A stretch of DNA of 64,000 nucleotides, taken from an uncultured bacterium. Its GTDB lineage: Bacteria; Verrucomicrobiota; Kiritimatiellia; CAIKKV01. The stretch covers positions 186,001-250,000 of the forward strand of contig CALHRZ010000003.1 in NCBI GenBank assembly GCA_938038445.1, written 5' to 3'. The translations under genes were made by a program, and so were the position numbers. Numbering within the stretch: position 1 is the stretch's first letter; every line of letters begins with the position of its first letter. Below are positions 1 through 8,562 of the stretch, piece by piece. A model generated the notes under the pieces. The model made no database searches and had not been told where the DNA came from. It was given only the letters and a program-made list of their open reading frames with translations.

Positions 1-3
1 CGG

Positions 4-423
4 ATGCGTGCTTCTTTTTCCCTTCTTCTTATGGTGCTATCCGTCGGGGGGTGTCAGACGCCGACTGCCGTTGTTTTGCTCACGCCCGAAGGGAATGCCC
101 GCCTTCAATACGAAAGCGGTTCGGAGGGAGCCGGCCGGCTTCTCTTGTTGCGCCGCGGGGAACGGTTGTTTACCGAAGAAGGCGCCACTCGGACTCTTCA
201 CACGCGCGGCCATCCTCTGTTTGATGCCGTTTTGGATCCGGACACGAAGGAAGTCCGCGCCTTCATGGTGCACATTCGCGATGTGGAAGGTCGTGTGGCC
301 TTTACGCTGTTGGACGAAAACGCCGATGGTGAATTTGACAAGAAAGTGGATTACCAAACGCAAGCTGTTTATGAATGGAAAAGCGGCCGTTGGATAGGAT
401 TAAAACCGCAACCCACCCCATGA
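4..423 (+). CDS. Small predicted lipoprotein with an EF-hand-like loop
   Basis: This 139-residue protein begins with a short hydrophobic segment (residues 5-14) followed by V-G-G-C, with Cys17 as the likely lipidated residue, so it is probably an envelope lipoprotein. Near residues 103-111 the string D-E-N-A-D-G-E-F-D resembles a calcium-binding EF-hand or dockerin loop; whether it binds metal is unknown. I do not recognise the family. The stop codon overlaps the start of the next gene (ATGA), so the two are probably translated together. The first ATG lies three bases into the window, so an upstream start cannot be excluded. Confidence 0.6.
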   Translation: MRASFSLLLMVLSVGGCQTPTAVVLLTPEGNARLQYESGSEGAGRLLLLRRGERLFTEEGATRTLHTRGHPLFDAVLDPDTKEVRAFMVHIRDVEGRVAFTLLDENADGEFDKKVDYQTQAVYEWKSGRWIGLKPQPTP

Positions 424-2759
424 GGATGTTCATGTTCGACGCGCTGATTCCGATTCCTCGTCATGGATTGCTTCTTGGCGGAACTCCCCTGCCGATTCAG
501 AAGGCGTTCACGTGGAGGGGCGTGGAGATTCCCGAATTTCACCGTGCGGCATGGGATCGGCTTACGGCCGATCTTTGGGGTTCGTTTTTTTCCTCCGGTG
601 GTGTTCCGATGCGGATTCGCCTCGATGCCAACTTTCGGGCTCCCGAATGGGCCGGCGTGGAGGAATCTTTGCGAAAGGAAGCCTACGAGCTGCGGAACGA
701 CGGGCATGAAGTTTCTTTGCATGCCCCGGCGTGGGAGGGGCTTATTCGTGGACTGATGACTCTGGCCCAAATTTTGGAAGATGCCCAAGAAACGGGGTCG
801 CTCCCTTGTTTTCGCGTCGCCGATTGGCCCCGGCTCGCAAGCCGCGGCATTCATTATGACTTGGCCCGCGAGATGGAATATCGGCCTGCTTATATGAAAA
901 CGGTGATTCAGCGACTGGCTTATTTCAAGTTGAACACTTTTCATCTCTATCTCGAAGGAACGTATGCTTACAAGAGTGCGCCCGAAATCACGCCCTCCGG
1001 TGCGATGACGGAAGCCGATGCGCGCGAATTGGTTGAATGGGCTCGTCTGCTCGGCATAACGGTTATTCCTCAGGTGCCGACCTTAGGGCACATGGACAAG
1101 CTGCTCCATGGGCCGTATGAGGAATTGCGGGAGGAGCCGCTGAATTCCTATAATCTCTGTCCGACTCATCCCCGGTCCCGCCCGTTTCTCGCGGGGCTTC
1201 TTCACGATGTGGCCGAGGGGTTCCGCTCATCTTTGATCCATGTGGGCTATGATGAATCCCATTCTGGGCGCTGTGCGCGTTGCCGAACGCACGGCACGGC
1301 GGCCGATTTATTGGCCGGGCATCTGAATTGGTTGAACGATCAGGTCAAGGCATTGGGGGCGCGGACCATGATCTATGGGGACAAATTTCTTTCCGGCGTT
1401 CTCTTTCCGCGCGCGGATGCCGTCAATGGAGGGAGTATGGAGGAAGCCCAGCGGGCTTTGGACCGTGTGAGCCGCGATATTCTGATAACGGACTGGCACT
1501 ATACCGCGCCTTGGGGGGGCACTTTCCGCTTCTTTCGGGAGCAGGGGTTTGAGGTGCATGTCGCAACGGCGACCAACATTTACTGGCACGATTCCATCCC
1601 CTTGCATCGCGGGCATCATTGGATTGTGGAAACCATTGAAGAGGCGGTTCGGCAGGGAGTTACCGGAGGGTTCAACACCAACTGGGAATACTATCGGGGG
1701 GCATTTTTCGAAAACTATTGGTTTTTCCAGGCGTTGGCGGCGGAACGATTCTGGACCGATCGGCCGCATGTCTATCCGACGTTTGGATCCCGATTCTGCC
1801 GACGGTTCTGGGGGTTGTTCCGGGATGACTACTCCGAGGTGGCGGGTCTGATGGAGACCATTCCCGTGTTTCGCCGGTCAGCTTTTTTGGACAGTCCGAT
1901 TGTTGCAGATCAGGGGCCGGACCAGGGACGTCTGGATTATGAGGAACTGGCCGATTATCTGGAAAAACGGATTGCCGAAATAAGGGGAACGGCTCTTCGG
2001 AATCGGTCCGCGCTGGACATGCTGGATCTGCCGGCGCTGATCATTCGATACATGGGCGTCCGCAAACGGGGCATTCACGAAGCGCGGATAGCTTGCCATC
2101 GGGGGGAAACCGAGGGGGCGGTTAGGGCATTTCGGGCAATCCGCGGGGTGGGGGAACGGATCGCGGGGCGTTTGCAAGAGGGCTATGAGAAGTTCGGTGG
2201 CGCGGTCGAGGATCGAAAACGGATTCGCCGTCATCTTGAGGAGTTGGACGATTTGATTGCGTCCAATGGCGATATGCGGCTATTTCAAAGGCTGACCACG
2301 TTTTCGGCATCTGCCCTAATGAATTGCCCCGATGACTGGGGGGGGCTTGCGCTGCCTGTCGATCTTTTCGTTTTTCCGGTTCCCACAGTCGGCCAGGAGG
2401 GAATGGCGGATATTCGTGGGGTTCATGGCGGGAAGGATGGGGTGGTGTTTGTACGGGCCGAGGTGGAGTTTCCTCATGCGTTTGAGGGGATTCTTTTGTT
2501 TGGCGCGGATGGACCGGTAAAGGTTTGGGTCAATGGGCGTGAAGCCGCTTGGGTGCCGGGAGCTACGAATCCGTGCGTGCCCGATCAGTATCGGGCGCTC
2601 GTCAGTGTTCGGGAGGGCAAAAACGAAGTGGTATTTGCCGTGGGCACGAACGGAGGCCGGGCATGGGGCTGTTGTGGCCGGATCATACCTGCGTGCGCCT
2701 CGTCATCGAAGCATTTGAAGGGCGAGCACGGTGTAGGAGGTGACGAGCACGGGGTCTGA
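420..2759 (+). CDS. Glycoside hydrolase family 20-like (beta-N-acetylhexosaminidase-type) protein
   Basis: This 779-residue protein has a GH20-type TIM barrel from roughly residue 130 to 470. The segment H-V-G-Y-D-E places the expected Asp-Glu catalytic pair at D278/E279; in GH20 enzymes the Asp orients the substrate acetamido group and the Glu is the acid/base. A helical region follows, then a C-terminal beta-sandwich-like segment (about 640-750). There is no signal peptide, which is unusual for this family and suggests a cytoplasmic enzyme acting on imported oligosaccharides. I chose the start at 420 because it forms an ATGA overlap with the lipoprotein stop; an in-frame ATG at 375 lies inside that gene. 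The last ~20 residues are read antisense to the end of the convergent gene and are probably not a conserved part of the fold. The substrate is not known. Confidence 0.72.
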   Translation: MRMFMFDALIPIPRHGLLLGGTPLPIQKAFTWRGVEIPEFHRAAWDRLTADLWGSFFSSGGVPMRIRLDANFRAPEWAGVEESLRKEAYELRNDGHEVSLHAPAWEGLIRGLMTLAQILEDAQETGSLPCFRVADWPRLASRGIHYDLAREMEYRPAYMKTVIQRLAYFKLNTFHLYLEGTYAYKSAPEITPSGAMTEADARELVEWARLLGITVIPQVPTLGHMDKLLHGPYEELREEPLNSYNLCPTHPRSRPFLAGLLHDVAEGFRSSLIHVGYDESHSGRCARCRTHGTAADLLAGHLNWLNDQVKALGARTMIYGDKFLSGVLFPRADAVNGGSMEEAQRALDRVSRDILITDWHYTAPWGGTFRFFREQGFEVHVATATNIYWHDSIPLHRGHHWIVETIEEAVRQGVTGGFNTNWEYYRGAFFENYWFFQALAAERFWTDRPHVYPTFGSRFCRRFWGLFRDDYSEVAGLMETIPVFRRSAFLDSPIVADQGPDQGRLDYEELADYLEKRIAEIRGTALRNRSALDMLDLPALIIRYMGVRKRGIHEARIACHRGETEGAVRAFRAIRGVGERIAGRLQEGYEKFGGAVEDRKRIRRHLEELDDLIASNGDMRLFQRLTTFSASALMNCPDDWGGLALPVDLFVFPVPTVGQEGMADIRGVHGGKDGVVFVRAEVEFPHAFEGILLFGADGPVKVWVNGREAAWVPGATNPCVPDQYRALVSVREGKNEVVFAVGTNGGRAWGCCGRIIPACASSSKHLKGEHGVGGDEHGV

Positions 2760-3854
2760 TTCCTGCCATCGGCCGGCGTCATTGACCCAGTAGATTTGGC
2801 TGGGGAGCGCTCCTGGTTTTTGAAGAGACAGGAGACGGTCGGTGAGCGCTTTTTTCCAGGGGAGCGGTTCCTTGCGGATTCCGGCGGGTGGGATTTCCGA
2901 TCGGCCATAGGCGACAAGGGCCTTTGTGAGGATATGATAGAAATAGTATAGCCCTTCCTGGCCCAGCCCTGGATTTTCCTCCAGCGTCCAGTGGCGAACG
3001 GCCCAATCGTATGCGGATTGAACCCGCGGGTCTTGGCGATCCACGGCGGCGTAGAGGAGACTGAGCAGGCCAGCATACGTCATGCTGCCATAGGAGCGAA
3101 AGAGGATGGCGCCTTGCGCATTGGTTTCGACGCCGGCCTTGCTTTCGTCCACCCGGTAGAAGAAGCCGCCGGCGTTATCGGCTCCCGCATCCTGGGTGTT
3201 CTGGACTTTTTTCAGGTAGGCGCGGAGGGCATCCCAGTTGAGATCTGCCCGCGGATCGCCGGCGGGGCGAAGGTCTTCGAGAGTTTCCGTCCGGCGCATG
3301 GCCTCGATGGCCCAGACCGTGTTGTTAAGGTCGGCATAGGGGCGATCGCTTTTGGCATCGTATCCCATTCCACCATAGTGGGGACCGTCTTCGAGATTTT
3401 GAGCGGCAGCCAGAAAACGTCGGGCGCGGAGGAGAAGGGGAGTGAGCGAGGGATCTTGGACGGCATGAAGGGCGGCTAGGCAGATGGCGGTATTATAGGT
3501 ACTGAGTCCCCCGCCGCGGCCTGGGAGGACCTGATAAATGCCCCCGTCTTCTTTTGCACAGGCGACGAGGAAGGCGACGGCTTTTCGAATGATGGGCTCG
3601 CGGTTCGGATAGTCGCTTTGAGCGAAAGCCCACAGGGGGAGGGCGGTGAGGGCGGGGAAACGGTTGTCCGACCATGTCCCGTCGGGTTTTTGCATGGATT
3701 CGAGCCAGGCGAGTCCGGCGCGAATGGCGGCCTCCCTCTCCAGGATTGGGTGGGGGGGGGCGGCCGAAAGGGGGTCGGTTGCGATTTGCGCAGGGAGCCG
3801 GACAGCGTAGCTGAGGTACGCGAAGGCGAGGAGGAAGATCTTGGGACGAACCAT
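2703..3854 (-). CDS. Secreted prenyltransferase/squalene-oxidase repeat protein
   Basis: The 383-residue product starts with a signal peptide (hydrophobic core around residues 6-20, likely cleavage after L-P-A-Q). It then has several alpha/alpha-toroid repeats recognisable by W-L-x-x-x-Q-x-x-D-G-x-W and F-L-x-x-x-x-x-x-D-G type cores. This fold is shared by squalene-hopene cyclases and protein prenyltransferases, but secreted members in PVC bacteria are not terpene cyclases and their role is unknown. I see no canonical DxDD motif. The start at 3854 has a good ribosome site (AGGAG, 7 nt upstream); the longer frame to 4133 reads through the ilvC leader. The 3' end overlaps the convergent GH20-like gene by 57 nt. 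Confidence 0.72.
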   Translation of the reverse strand: MVRPKIFLLAFAYLSYAVRLPAQIATDPLSAAPPHPILEREAAIRAGLAWLESMQKPDGTWSDNRFPALTALPLWAFAQSDYPNREPIIRKAVAFLVACAKEDGGIYQVLPGRGGGLSTYNTAICLAALHAVQDPSLTPLLLRARRFLAAAQNLEDGPHYGGMGYDAKSDRPYADLNNTVWAIEAMRRTETLEDLRPAGDPRADLNWDALRAYLKKVQNTQDAGADNAGGFFYRVDESKAGVETNAQGAILFRSYGSMTYAGLLSLLYAAVDRQDPRVQSAYDWAVRHWTLEENPGLGQEGLYYFYHILTKALVAYGRSEIPPAGIRKEPLPWKKALTDRLLSLQKPGALPSQIYWVNDAGRWQESDPVLVTSYTVLALQMLR

Positions 3855-3960
3855 CTGCGTTCTCCTTTTCTTTATCAAGCGGGACAAACCAAAAAAAAGT
3901 TCGTTCGGAATGCTGTTTTTTCTGGACTTTGAACCGGCAAAGGAGGAGATTATCGCGATA

Positions 3961-3986
3961 GGTCGGTTTTTGCGACCGGTGAAACC
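3961..3986 (+). promoter_or_regulatory. Two mutually exclusive short hairpins in the ilvC leader
   Basis: GGTCG (3961-3965) can pair with CGACC (3973-3977). Alternatively GGTTT (3965-3969) can pair with AAACC (3982-3986). The two stems share base 3965 and interleave, and the second ends immediately before the AGGAG ribosome site at 3987-3991. Each stem has only 5 bp, so chance is possible. No leader peptide rich in Ile, Val or Leu codons precedes it. The rest of the 144-nt divergent region (3855-3998) holds no promoter pair I would defend. Confidence 0.2.
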
Positions 3987-3998
3987 AGGAGATTTGAC

Positions 3999-5099
3999 AT
4001 GGCCCAGATTGATTTTGGTGGTGTGTTGGAAACGGTGGTCACCCGTAAGGAGTTTCCCCTTCGAAAAGCGCAACAGGTTCTTAAGAAAGAAGTGGTGGCG
4101 GTTCTGGGTTATGGCGTTCAGGGACCTGCGCAAGCGCTCAATCTCAAAGACAACGGAATTCCGGTCATTGTGGGCCAGTCCAAAGCGTTTGCGAGCGATT
4201 GGGAACGTGCGAAGAAAGACGGCTGGGTTCCGGGGAAAACTCTTTTTGAACTCGAAGAGGCTGCGGAGAAGGGGACGATTCTTTGTCTGTTAGTGGCCGA
4301 TGCGGCGATGAAAGTCGTGTGGCCGAAGATCAAGCCGTTTTTGACGGCGGGCAAAGCGCTCTACTTTTCCCATGGGTTTGGCTATGTTTATCGCGATTTG
4401 ACGGGGGTCAAGCCTCCGGCCGACGTGGACGTGATTATGGTGGCACCCAAAGGGTCGGGCACTTCCGTCCGTCGGAACTTTCTGGCGGGCGTTGGGATCA
4501 ACTCGAGTTTCGCGGTGGCACAGGATGCAACTGGCAGGGCGCAGGAGCGGGTGATTGCCCTTGGAATTGCGATTGGGTCGGGCTATCTCTTTCCGACGAC
4601 CTTTGAGCATGAGACGACGAGCGATTTGGTGGGTGAGCGTGGTGTTTTGATGGGAGCGCTTGCGGGGATCATGGAGGCGCAGTATGACGTGTTGCGGGCG
4701 CACGGACATACGCCGAGCGAAGCGTTCAATGAGACGGTCGAGGAGCTTACCCAGAGTCTGATTCGGTTGGTGGACGAGAACGGGATGGATTGGATGTTCC
4801 GGAACTGTTCGGCGACGGCGCAACGCGGGGCGTTGGACTGGAAGCCGAAGTTCAAGAAGGCGACGCTGCCTGTTTTCAAGGCGCTTTATCAAGCCGTGGC
4901 CAGCCAGGCCGAGGCCCGTCGTGTCATGCGAGCGTGTGGGCGGCCCGACTACAAAGAGATGTTGGAGAAAGAGCTTAACGCCATACGGGATTCCGAGATG
5001 TGGCGGGCGGGACGCGCTGTGCGGGCGCTGAGGCCTCACGAGAAAGCCCGTGCCAACGCCGCGACGGCAGCAGGTGTCAAGGGACGGAGCGCGAACTGA
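3999..5099 (+). CDS. ilvC: Ketol-acid reductoisomerase
   Basis: This enzyme converts 2-acetolactate (or 2-aceto-2-hydroxybutyrate) to the dihydroxy acid in valine, leucine and isoleucine synthesis, using NADPH and Mg2+. The 366-residue sequence has the nucleotide-binding loop G-Y-G-V-Q-G near residue 38, the S-H-G-F and P-K-G-S-G strands, and the metal-binding D-L-V-G-E-R-G segment near residue 210. Its length and loop resemble the variant found in Bacteroidetes and eukaryotes more than the E. coli enzyme. AGGAG lies 7 nt before the ATG. No ilvB, ilvN or ilvD is adjacent, so the gene stands apart from its pathway, between an unrelated secreted protein and a sulfatase. Confidence 0.93.
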   Translation: MAQIDFGGVLETVVTRKEFPLRKAQQVLKKEVVAVLGYGVQGPAQALNLKDNGIPVIVGQSKAFASDWERAKKDGWVPGKTLFELEEAAEKGTILCLLVADAAMKVVWPKIKPFLTAGKALYFSHGFGYVYRDLTGVKPPADVDVIMVAPKGSGTSVRRNFLAGVGINSSFAVAQDATGRAQERVIALGIAIGSGYLFPTTFEHETTSDLVGERGVLMGALAGIMEAQYDVLRAHGHTPSEAFNETVEELTQSLIRLVDENGMDWMFRNCSATAQRGALDWKPKFKKATLPVFKALYQAVASQAEARRVMRACGRPDYKEMLEKELNAIRDSEMWRAGRAVRALRPHEKARANAATAAGVKGRSAN

Positions 5100-5132
5100 T
5101 CCATGGTGTGAAGCCCGTTTTCAGGTTTTACG

Positions 5133-6605
5133 ATGCGAATTCTCCACATCGATATTGACACGCTCCGCCCGGATCACTTGGGCTGTTACGGATATCACCG
5201 GGCCACTTCGCCGGCGATTGATGCGCTTGCCGCGGAGGGGGTTCGGTTCGAGAATTGTTATGTTTCGGATTCGCCCTGTCTTCCTTCGCGCGCGGCTTTT
5301 TATTCCGGGCGGTGCGGCATTCGCAACGGGGCCGTCAATCATGGGGGTGAAGCGGCGGATATTTTTCTCCATCCGCCGGATCGGCATTTCCGGGCCCTCC
5401 AAGACCATTTCATGGTCCAGATCCGGAAGGCGGGCTATTACACGGCGACGGTCAGTCCCTTTGGCGAGCGCCATTCCTCTTTCTGGTTTTATAATGGATT
5501 TCGGGAAATGGTCAACACGGGGTTTGGCGGCATGGAAAGTGCCGAGCAGTTGATGCCCTTTGCGCTGGACTGGTTGGATCGGAAGGGGAAAAGCGACCAT
5601 TGGTATCTGCATGTCAACTTATGGGATCCGCACACCCCTTATCGTGCGCCTGCTTCGATGGGGAATCCGTTCGAAAACGATCCGCCGCCGGCGTGGATGA
5701 CGGAGGAGATACGCCGGAAAACCTGGGATACGTATGGGCCGGGATGCGCGCAGGAGCCCGGCGGTGCGTACACGGACCCTTCGGGATATCGCAAGTGGCC
5801 CCGGCAGCCGGAAGCGATCTCGGATCTCGCGGCATACCGCAAGTGGATTGACGGTTACGATTGTGGCATTCGGTATGCGGACCAGCAGGTCGGGGTGCTG
5901 GTGCAGAAGCTTCGCGAGATGGGCGTGTACGAGGACACTCTGATTGTGGTCAGTTCGGATCATGGCGAGAATCAAGGCGAGCTGGCGGTATATGGCGATC
6001 ATCAGACGGCGGACCACATCACGAACCGGGTTCCGCTCATTGTGCGGCATCCCCGCGGGCTGGGCGGGCGGGGCCGGGTGGATACGGGGCTTTATTATCA
6101 GTTCGATTGGGCCGCGACGCTTGTTGAGATGGTGGGGCAGTCGGTCCCCGCCTCTTGGGATGCCCGGTCCTTCTTCGAGGCGTTTCGGAACGAGCAGTCG
6201 GCGGGGCGGGAGTATCTGGTGATTTCCAACTGTGCATGGGCATGTCAGCGGAGCGTTCGGTGGGGTGATCATTTGCTCATTCGGACGTATCATTCGGGGT
6301 TTAAGAACTATCCGGAACGGATGTTGTTCAATATCGCGCTGGATCCGCACGAGTTGAACGATCTGGCGCCGACCCGGCCGGATCTGGTTGGACAAGGGAT
6401 GACGCTTTTGGATGCGTGGTGGGCGGAAGCGATGCGCCGGTCGCCCCGCGCCGTGGATCCGCTCTGGGCGGTGATGCGGGAGGGGGGGCCGTTCCATGCC
6501 CGTTTTACGAGCCCTGCTTTTCAGGAATATTTGGAACGGCTGAAAAAGACAGGGCGCGCTCCTTTGGCCGAAGAGCTCCTGCGGCGCCGCCGCGATTTGC
6601 GTTGA
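5133..6605 (+). CDS. Sulfatase (arylsulfatase family)
   Basis: The 490-residue protein hydrolyses a sulfate ester, probably on a sugar. The formylglycine site C-L-P-S-R is at residues 49-53, with Cys49 the residue to be oxidised. Metal-ligand segments are visible as D-I-D-T-L-R-P-D-H near the N-terminus and S-S-D-H-G-E-N in the second half. It is a Cys-type sulfatase, so it needs a formylglycine-generating enzyme or an anaerobic sulfatase-maturing radical-SAM enzyme, neither of which is in this window. The protein begins directly with the first beta strand and has no signal peptide, unlike most bacterial sulfatases. It lies 33 nt after ilvC and 27 nt before a sugar isomerase-like gene. Confidence 0.9.
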   Translation: MRILHIDIDTLRPDHLGCYGYHRATSPAIDALAAEGVRFENCYVSDSPCLPSRAAFYSGRCGIRNGAVNHGGEAADIFLHPPDRHFRALQDHFMVQIRKAGYYTATVSPFGERHSSFWFYNGFREMVNTGFGGMESAEQLMPFALDWLDRKGKSDHWYLHVNLWDPHTPYRAPASMGNPFENDPPPAWMTEEIRRKTWDTYGPGCAQEPGGAYTDPSGYRKWPRQPEAISDLAAYRKWIDGYDCGIRYADQQVGVLVQKLREMGVYEDTLIVVSSDHGENQGELAVYGDHQTADHITNRVPLIVRHPRGLGGRGRVDTGLYYQFDWAATLVEMVGQSVPASWDARSFFEAFRNEQSAGREYLVISNCAWACQRSVRWGDHLLIRTYHSGFKNYPERMLFNIALDPHELNDLAPTRPDLVGQGMTLLDAWWAEAMRRSPRAVDPLWAVMREGGPFHARFTSPAFQEYLERLKKTGRAPLAEELLRRRRDLR

Positions 6606-6632
6606 GACCCCCCTTAAGTTTGGAGACGCGAG

Positions 6633-7433
6633 ATGGGTGAAAAAAGAGGTTGGAAGCTGGCGGCACAACTCTACACGGCGCGTGAGTTCACGAAAACGCG
6701 CAAGGAGTTTCAGGAGACGCTGCGCAAGGTGGCGGCCATTGGCTATCCGGCCGTGCAGTTTTCTGCGGTGGGGTGCATGGCCGGGGAAGCGCCGGAAGTT
6801 TCCGTATCGGAAGCCCGAAAGATGCTGGACGACCTCGGGCTTCGCTGCATCGCGACCCATCGCGCCTGGCCGGATCTTCTGGACCGGACGGAGCGCGAAA
6901 TTGAGTTTCATCGGATCTTGGGCTGTGACTATGCGGCCATCGGCGGAATTCCCAACGAGTATGGCCACACGCCCCAAGGGTACCGGCGCTGGCTTCAGGA
7001 CGCGCGGTCTATCCTCGCGAAGCTGAAAGCGGCGGGTATCCGCTTTGGCCATCATAACCACAGCCGGGAGTTCATGCGGTTTCCCGAAGATCCCCGGGGG
7101 AATCTTGAAAACATTCTCATCGAGGAAGGCGGGCCCGACCTGATGCTCGAGTTGGATCTTTATTGGGTTGAACATGCCGGCCTCCATGCCGAGCGTGTCG
7201 TCGAACGGTGTCCCGGCCGCGTACCGGTGATTCATCTCAAGGACAAGGAGGTGATTGCCGAAGGACCGGTGATGGCGCCGATCGGGGAAGGAAACATGGA
7301 CTGGCCTCACATTATTCCCGTTTGTGAAAAGGCTGGGGTTCGTTGGTATTGTGTTGAGCAGGACATTTGTCGGCGGGATCCCTTCGACTGCCTCCGCTCG
7401 AGTTTTGAATATCTGGCCGGATTTGGCCTCTGA
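6633..7433 (+). CDS. Sugar phosphate isomerase/epimerase-like TIM-barrel protein
   Basis: The 266-residue protein belongs to the xylose-isomerase-like TIM-barrel superfamily. The characteristic strands are L-A-A-Q-L-Y-T near the N-terminus, G-H-H-N-H-S-R-E-F in the middle, and the L-E-L-D-L-Y-W-V and V-I-H-L-K-D segments that supply Glu, Asp and His metal ligands. Such proteins act as isomerases or epimerases, and some act as 2-keto-myo-inositol dehydratases; the substrate cannot be read from sequence. It follows the sulfatase closely and converges on a Gfo/Idh/MocA dehydrogenase, a common pairing in sugar or inositol catabolism. The cytoplasmic location is consistent with the lack of a signal. 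Confidence 0.82.
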   Translation: MGEKRGWKLAAQLYTAREFTKTRKEFQETLRKVAAIGYPAVQFSAVGCMAGEAPEVSVSEARKMLDDLGLRCIATHRAWPDLLDRTEREIEFHRILGCDYAAIGGIPNEYGHTPQGYRRWLQDARSILAKLKAAGIRFGHHNHSREFMRFPEDPRGNLENILIEEGGPDLMLELDLYWVEHAGLHAERVVERCPGRVPVIHLKDKEVIAEGPVMAPIGEGNMDWPHIIPVCEKAGVRWYCVEQDICRRDPFDCLRSSFEYLAGFGL

Positions 7434-7448
7434 GTTGCGCAGGAATTC

Positions 7449-8501
7449 TCAGGGTCGAAAAGGACGGAAATCCCAGAGACGGCTACAGGCGCGGCGGGCT
7501 TTTTCCAATGTTTCCATGACCCGCAGAGTTTCTTCGGGCAACACGAAGGGGGGGCGGTGGGTTCGGATTGCTTCGGCGAAATCGGCATAAAGATCGACGG
7601 CCTTCGTTTCATCCACGGGTACGGTTTCTTCCTGCCAGGAAATGGTGTCGGCGGGATATTGCCGGTTGGGGCTTGCGAGCCGGGAGTCGAGGTTTTTTGG
7701 GGGGAGGGAGTTGGGGTCGAAACGGCGAACGAACCAGGCATTTTGTTCCAAGCGGAGTGCCCCGCAAGAGCCGTAAACCTCCATGCGGAAAGGCGAAAGG
7801 GCGGAACCCATATTGATTTCGAGGTCGCCGAGGACGCCGTTGTCCGTTTCGAATACCAGTTTTACGGCATCATCGGCGTCTCCGAGCGTGGCCAGGCGAG
7901 CCAACCGGCAAAAGAGGCGGCGGATGCGGCTGCCGGCCAGATCGAGCATCTGGTCGAGGTAATGGGAACCGTAGTTTGCGAGCATTCCACCGCCGAACCG
8001 TTTTTGAGACTGCCAATCGTCTCGGCGGACGTAATGGAAAATTCCCGCCCGGATCTGAACAAGGACGCCGATTCGTTCTTCCTGGACCAGCGCTCGGAGA
8101 TGCTGGTAGTAGGCGGCCAGCCGGTGGGGCTGATAGACGGTCAGAATCCGTTTCCGGCGCCGGGCCAGCCGGACCACGGCTTGGGCTTCTTTCCAGGTGC
8201 GGGCCATGGGCTTTTCGAGGATCACGTGAAGTCCTGCTTGAAGCGCCCGCGTTGCGTAGGAGGCATGAAGGTGTGTGGGTACGGCGATGACGACCGCATC
8301 CAGACCCGCTTTTTGCAGCATGGTGCCATAGTCAGCAAATACGGCGCAGCCGAAGGTTTGCCGCGTTTCCTCGCGTCGTTCGGCCACCGGGTCGGCCGCC
8401 GCAGCGAGTTCGCAGTCAGGATGGCGCGCAAGGGTCTGCGCATGGAACGACCAACCGACGCGGCCGAGTCCTGCAACGCCGAAGCGAATTTTCTTTTTCA
8501 T
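7449..8501 (-). CDS. Gfo/Idh/MocA family oxidoreductase
   Basis: The 350-residue protein has an N-terminal Rossmann fold (G-V-A-G-L-G-R-V-G, residues 7-15), the E-K-P motif of the family in V-I-L-E-K-P-M-A, and a C-terminal alpha/beta catalytic domain. Members oxidise or reduce sugars, inositols or their derivatives with NAD(P). The substrate is unknown; the context (sulfatase, sugar isomerase, aldo/keto reductase) suggests a carbohydrate. I placed the start at M-K-K-K-I-R-F at 8501, where the Rossmann strand begins; no purine-rich ribosome site precedes it (the upstream bases are C-rich). The gene is divergent from the ASKHA gene, with 61 nt between. Confidence 0.88.
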   Translation of the reverse strand: MKKKIRFGVAGLGRVGWSFHAQTLARHPDCELAAAADPVAERREETRQTFGCAVFADYGTMLQKAGLDAVVIAVPTHLHASYATRALQAGLHVILEKPMARTWKEAQAVVRLARRRKRILTVYQPHRLAAYYQHLRALVQEERIGVLVQIRAGIFHYVRRDDWQSQKRFGGGMLANYGSHYLDQMLDLAGSRIRRLFCRLARLATLGDADDAVKLVFETDNGVLGDLEINMGSALSPFRMEVYGSCGALRLEQNAWFVRRFDPNSLPPKNLDSRLASPNRQYPADTISWQEETVPVDETKAVDLYADFAEAIRTHRPPFVLPEETLRVMETLEKARRACSRLWDFRPFRP

Positions 8502-8562
8502 GGGGAGGGGTCCGTGATTGAATAGGTGGTTATCGTAAAGAGATGAAGTCAGGCGGCGCAAG

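Noticed and set aside
2640-2759. Frameshift at the end of the GH20-like gene
   Set aside because: The odd C-terminal tail coincides with the antisense overlap, and neither alternative frame gives a better ending, so a late stop is the simpler explanation.
3855-3998. Attenuator leader peptide for ilvC
   Set aside because: The only ATG-started frame in the leader runs on into ilvC without a stop and is not rich in Ile, Val or Leu codons.
5619-7310. A 563-residue minus-strand open frame
   Set aside because: Arg/His/Pro-rich composition opposite the sulfatase and sugar isomerase, both with clear motifs; a shadow frame.
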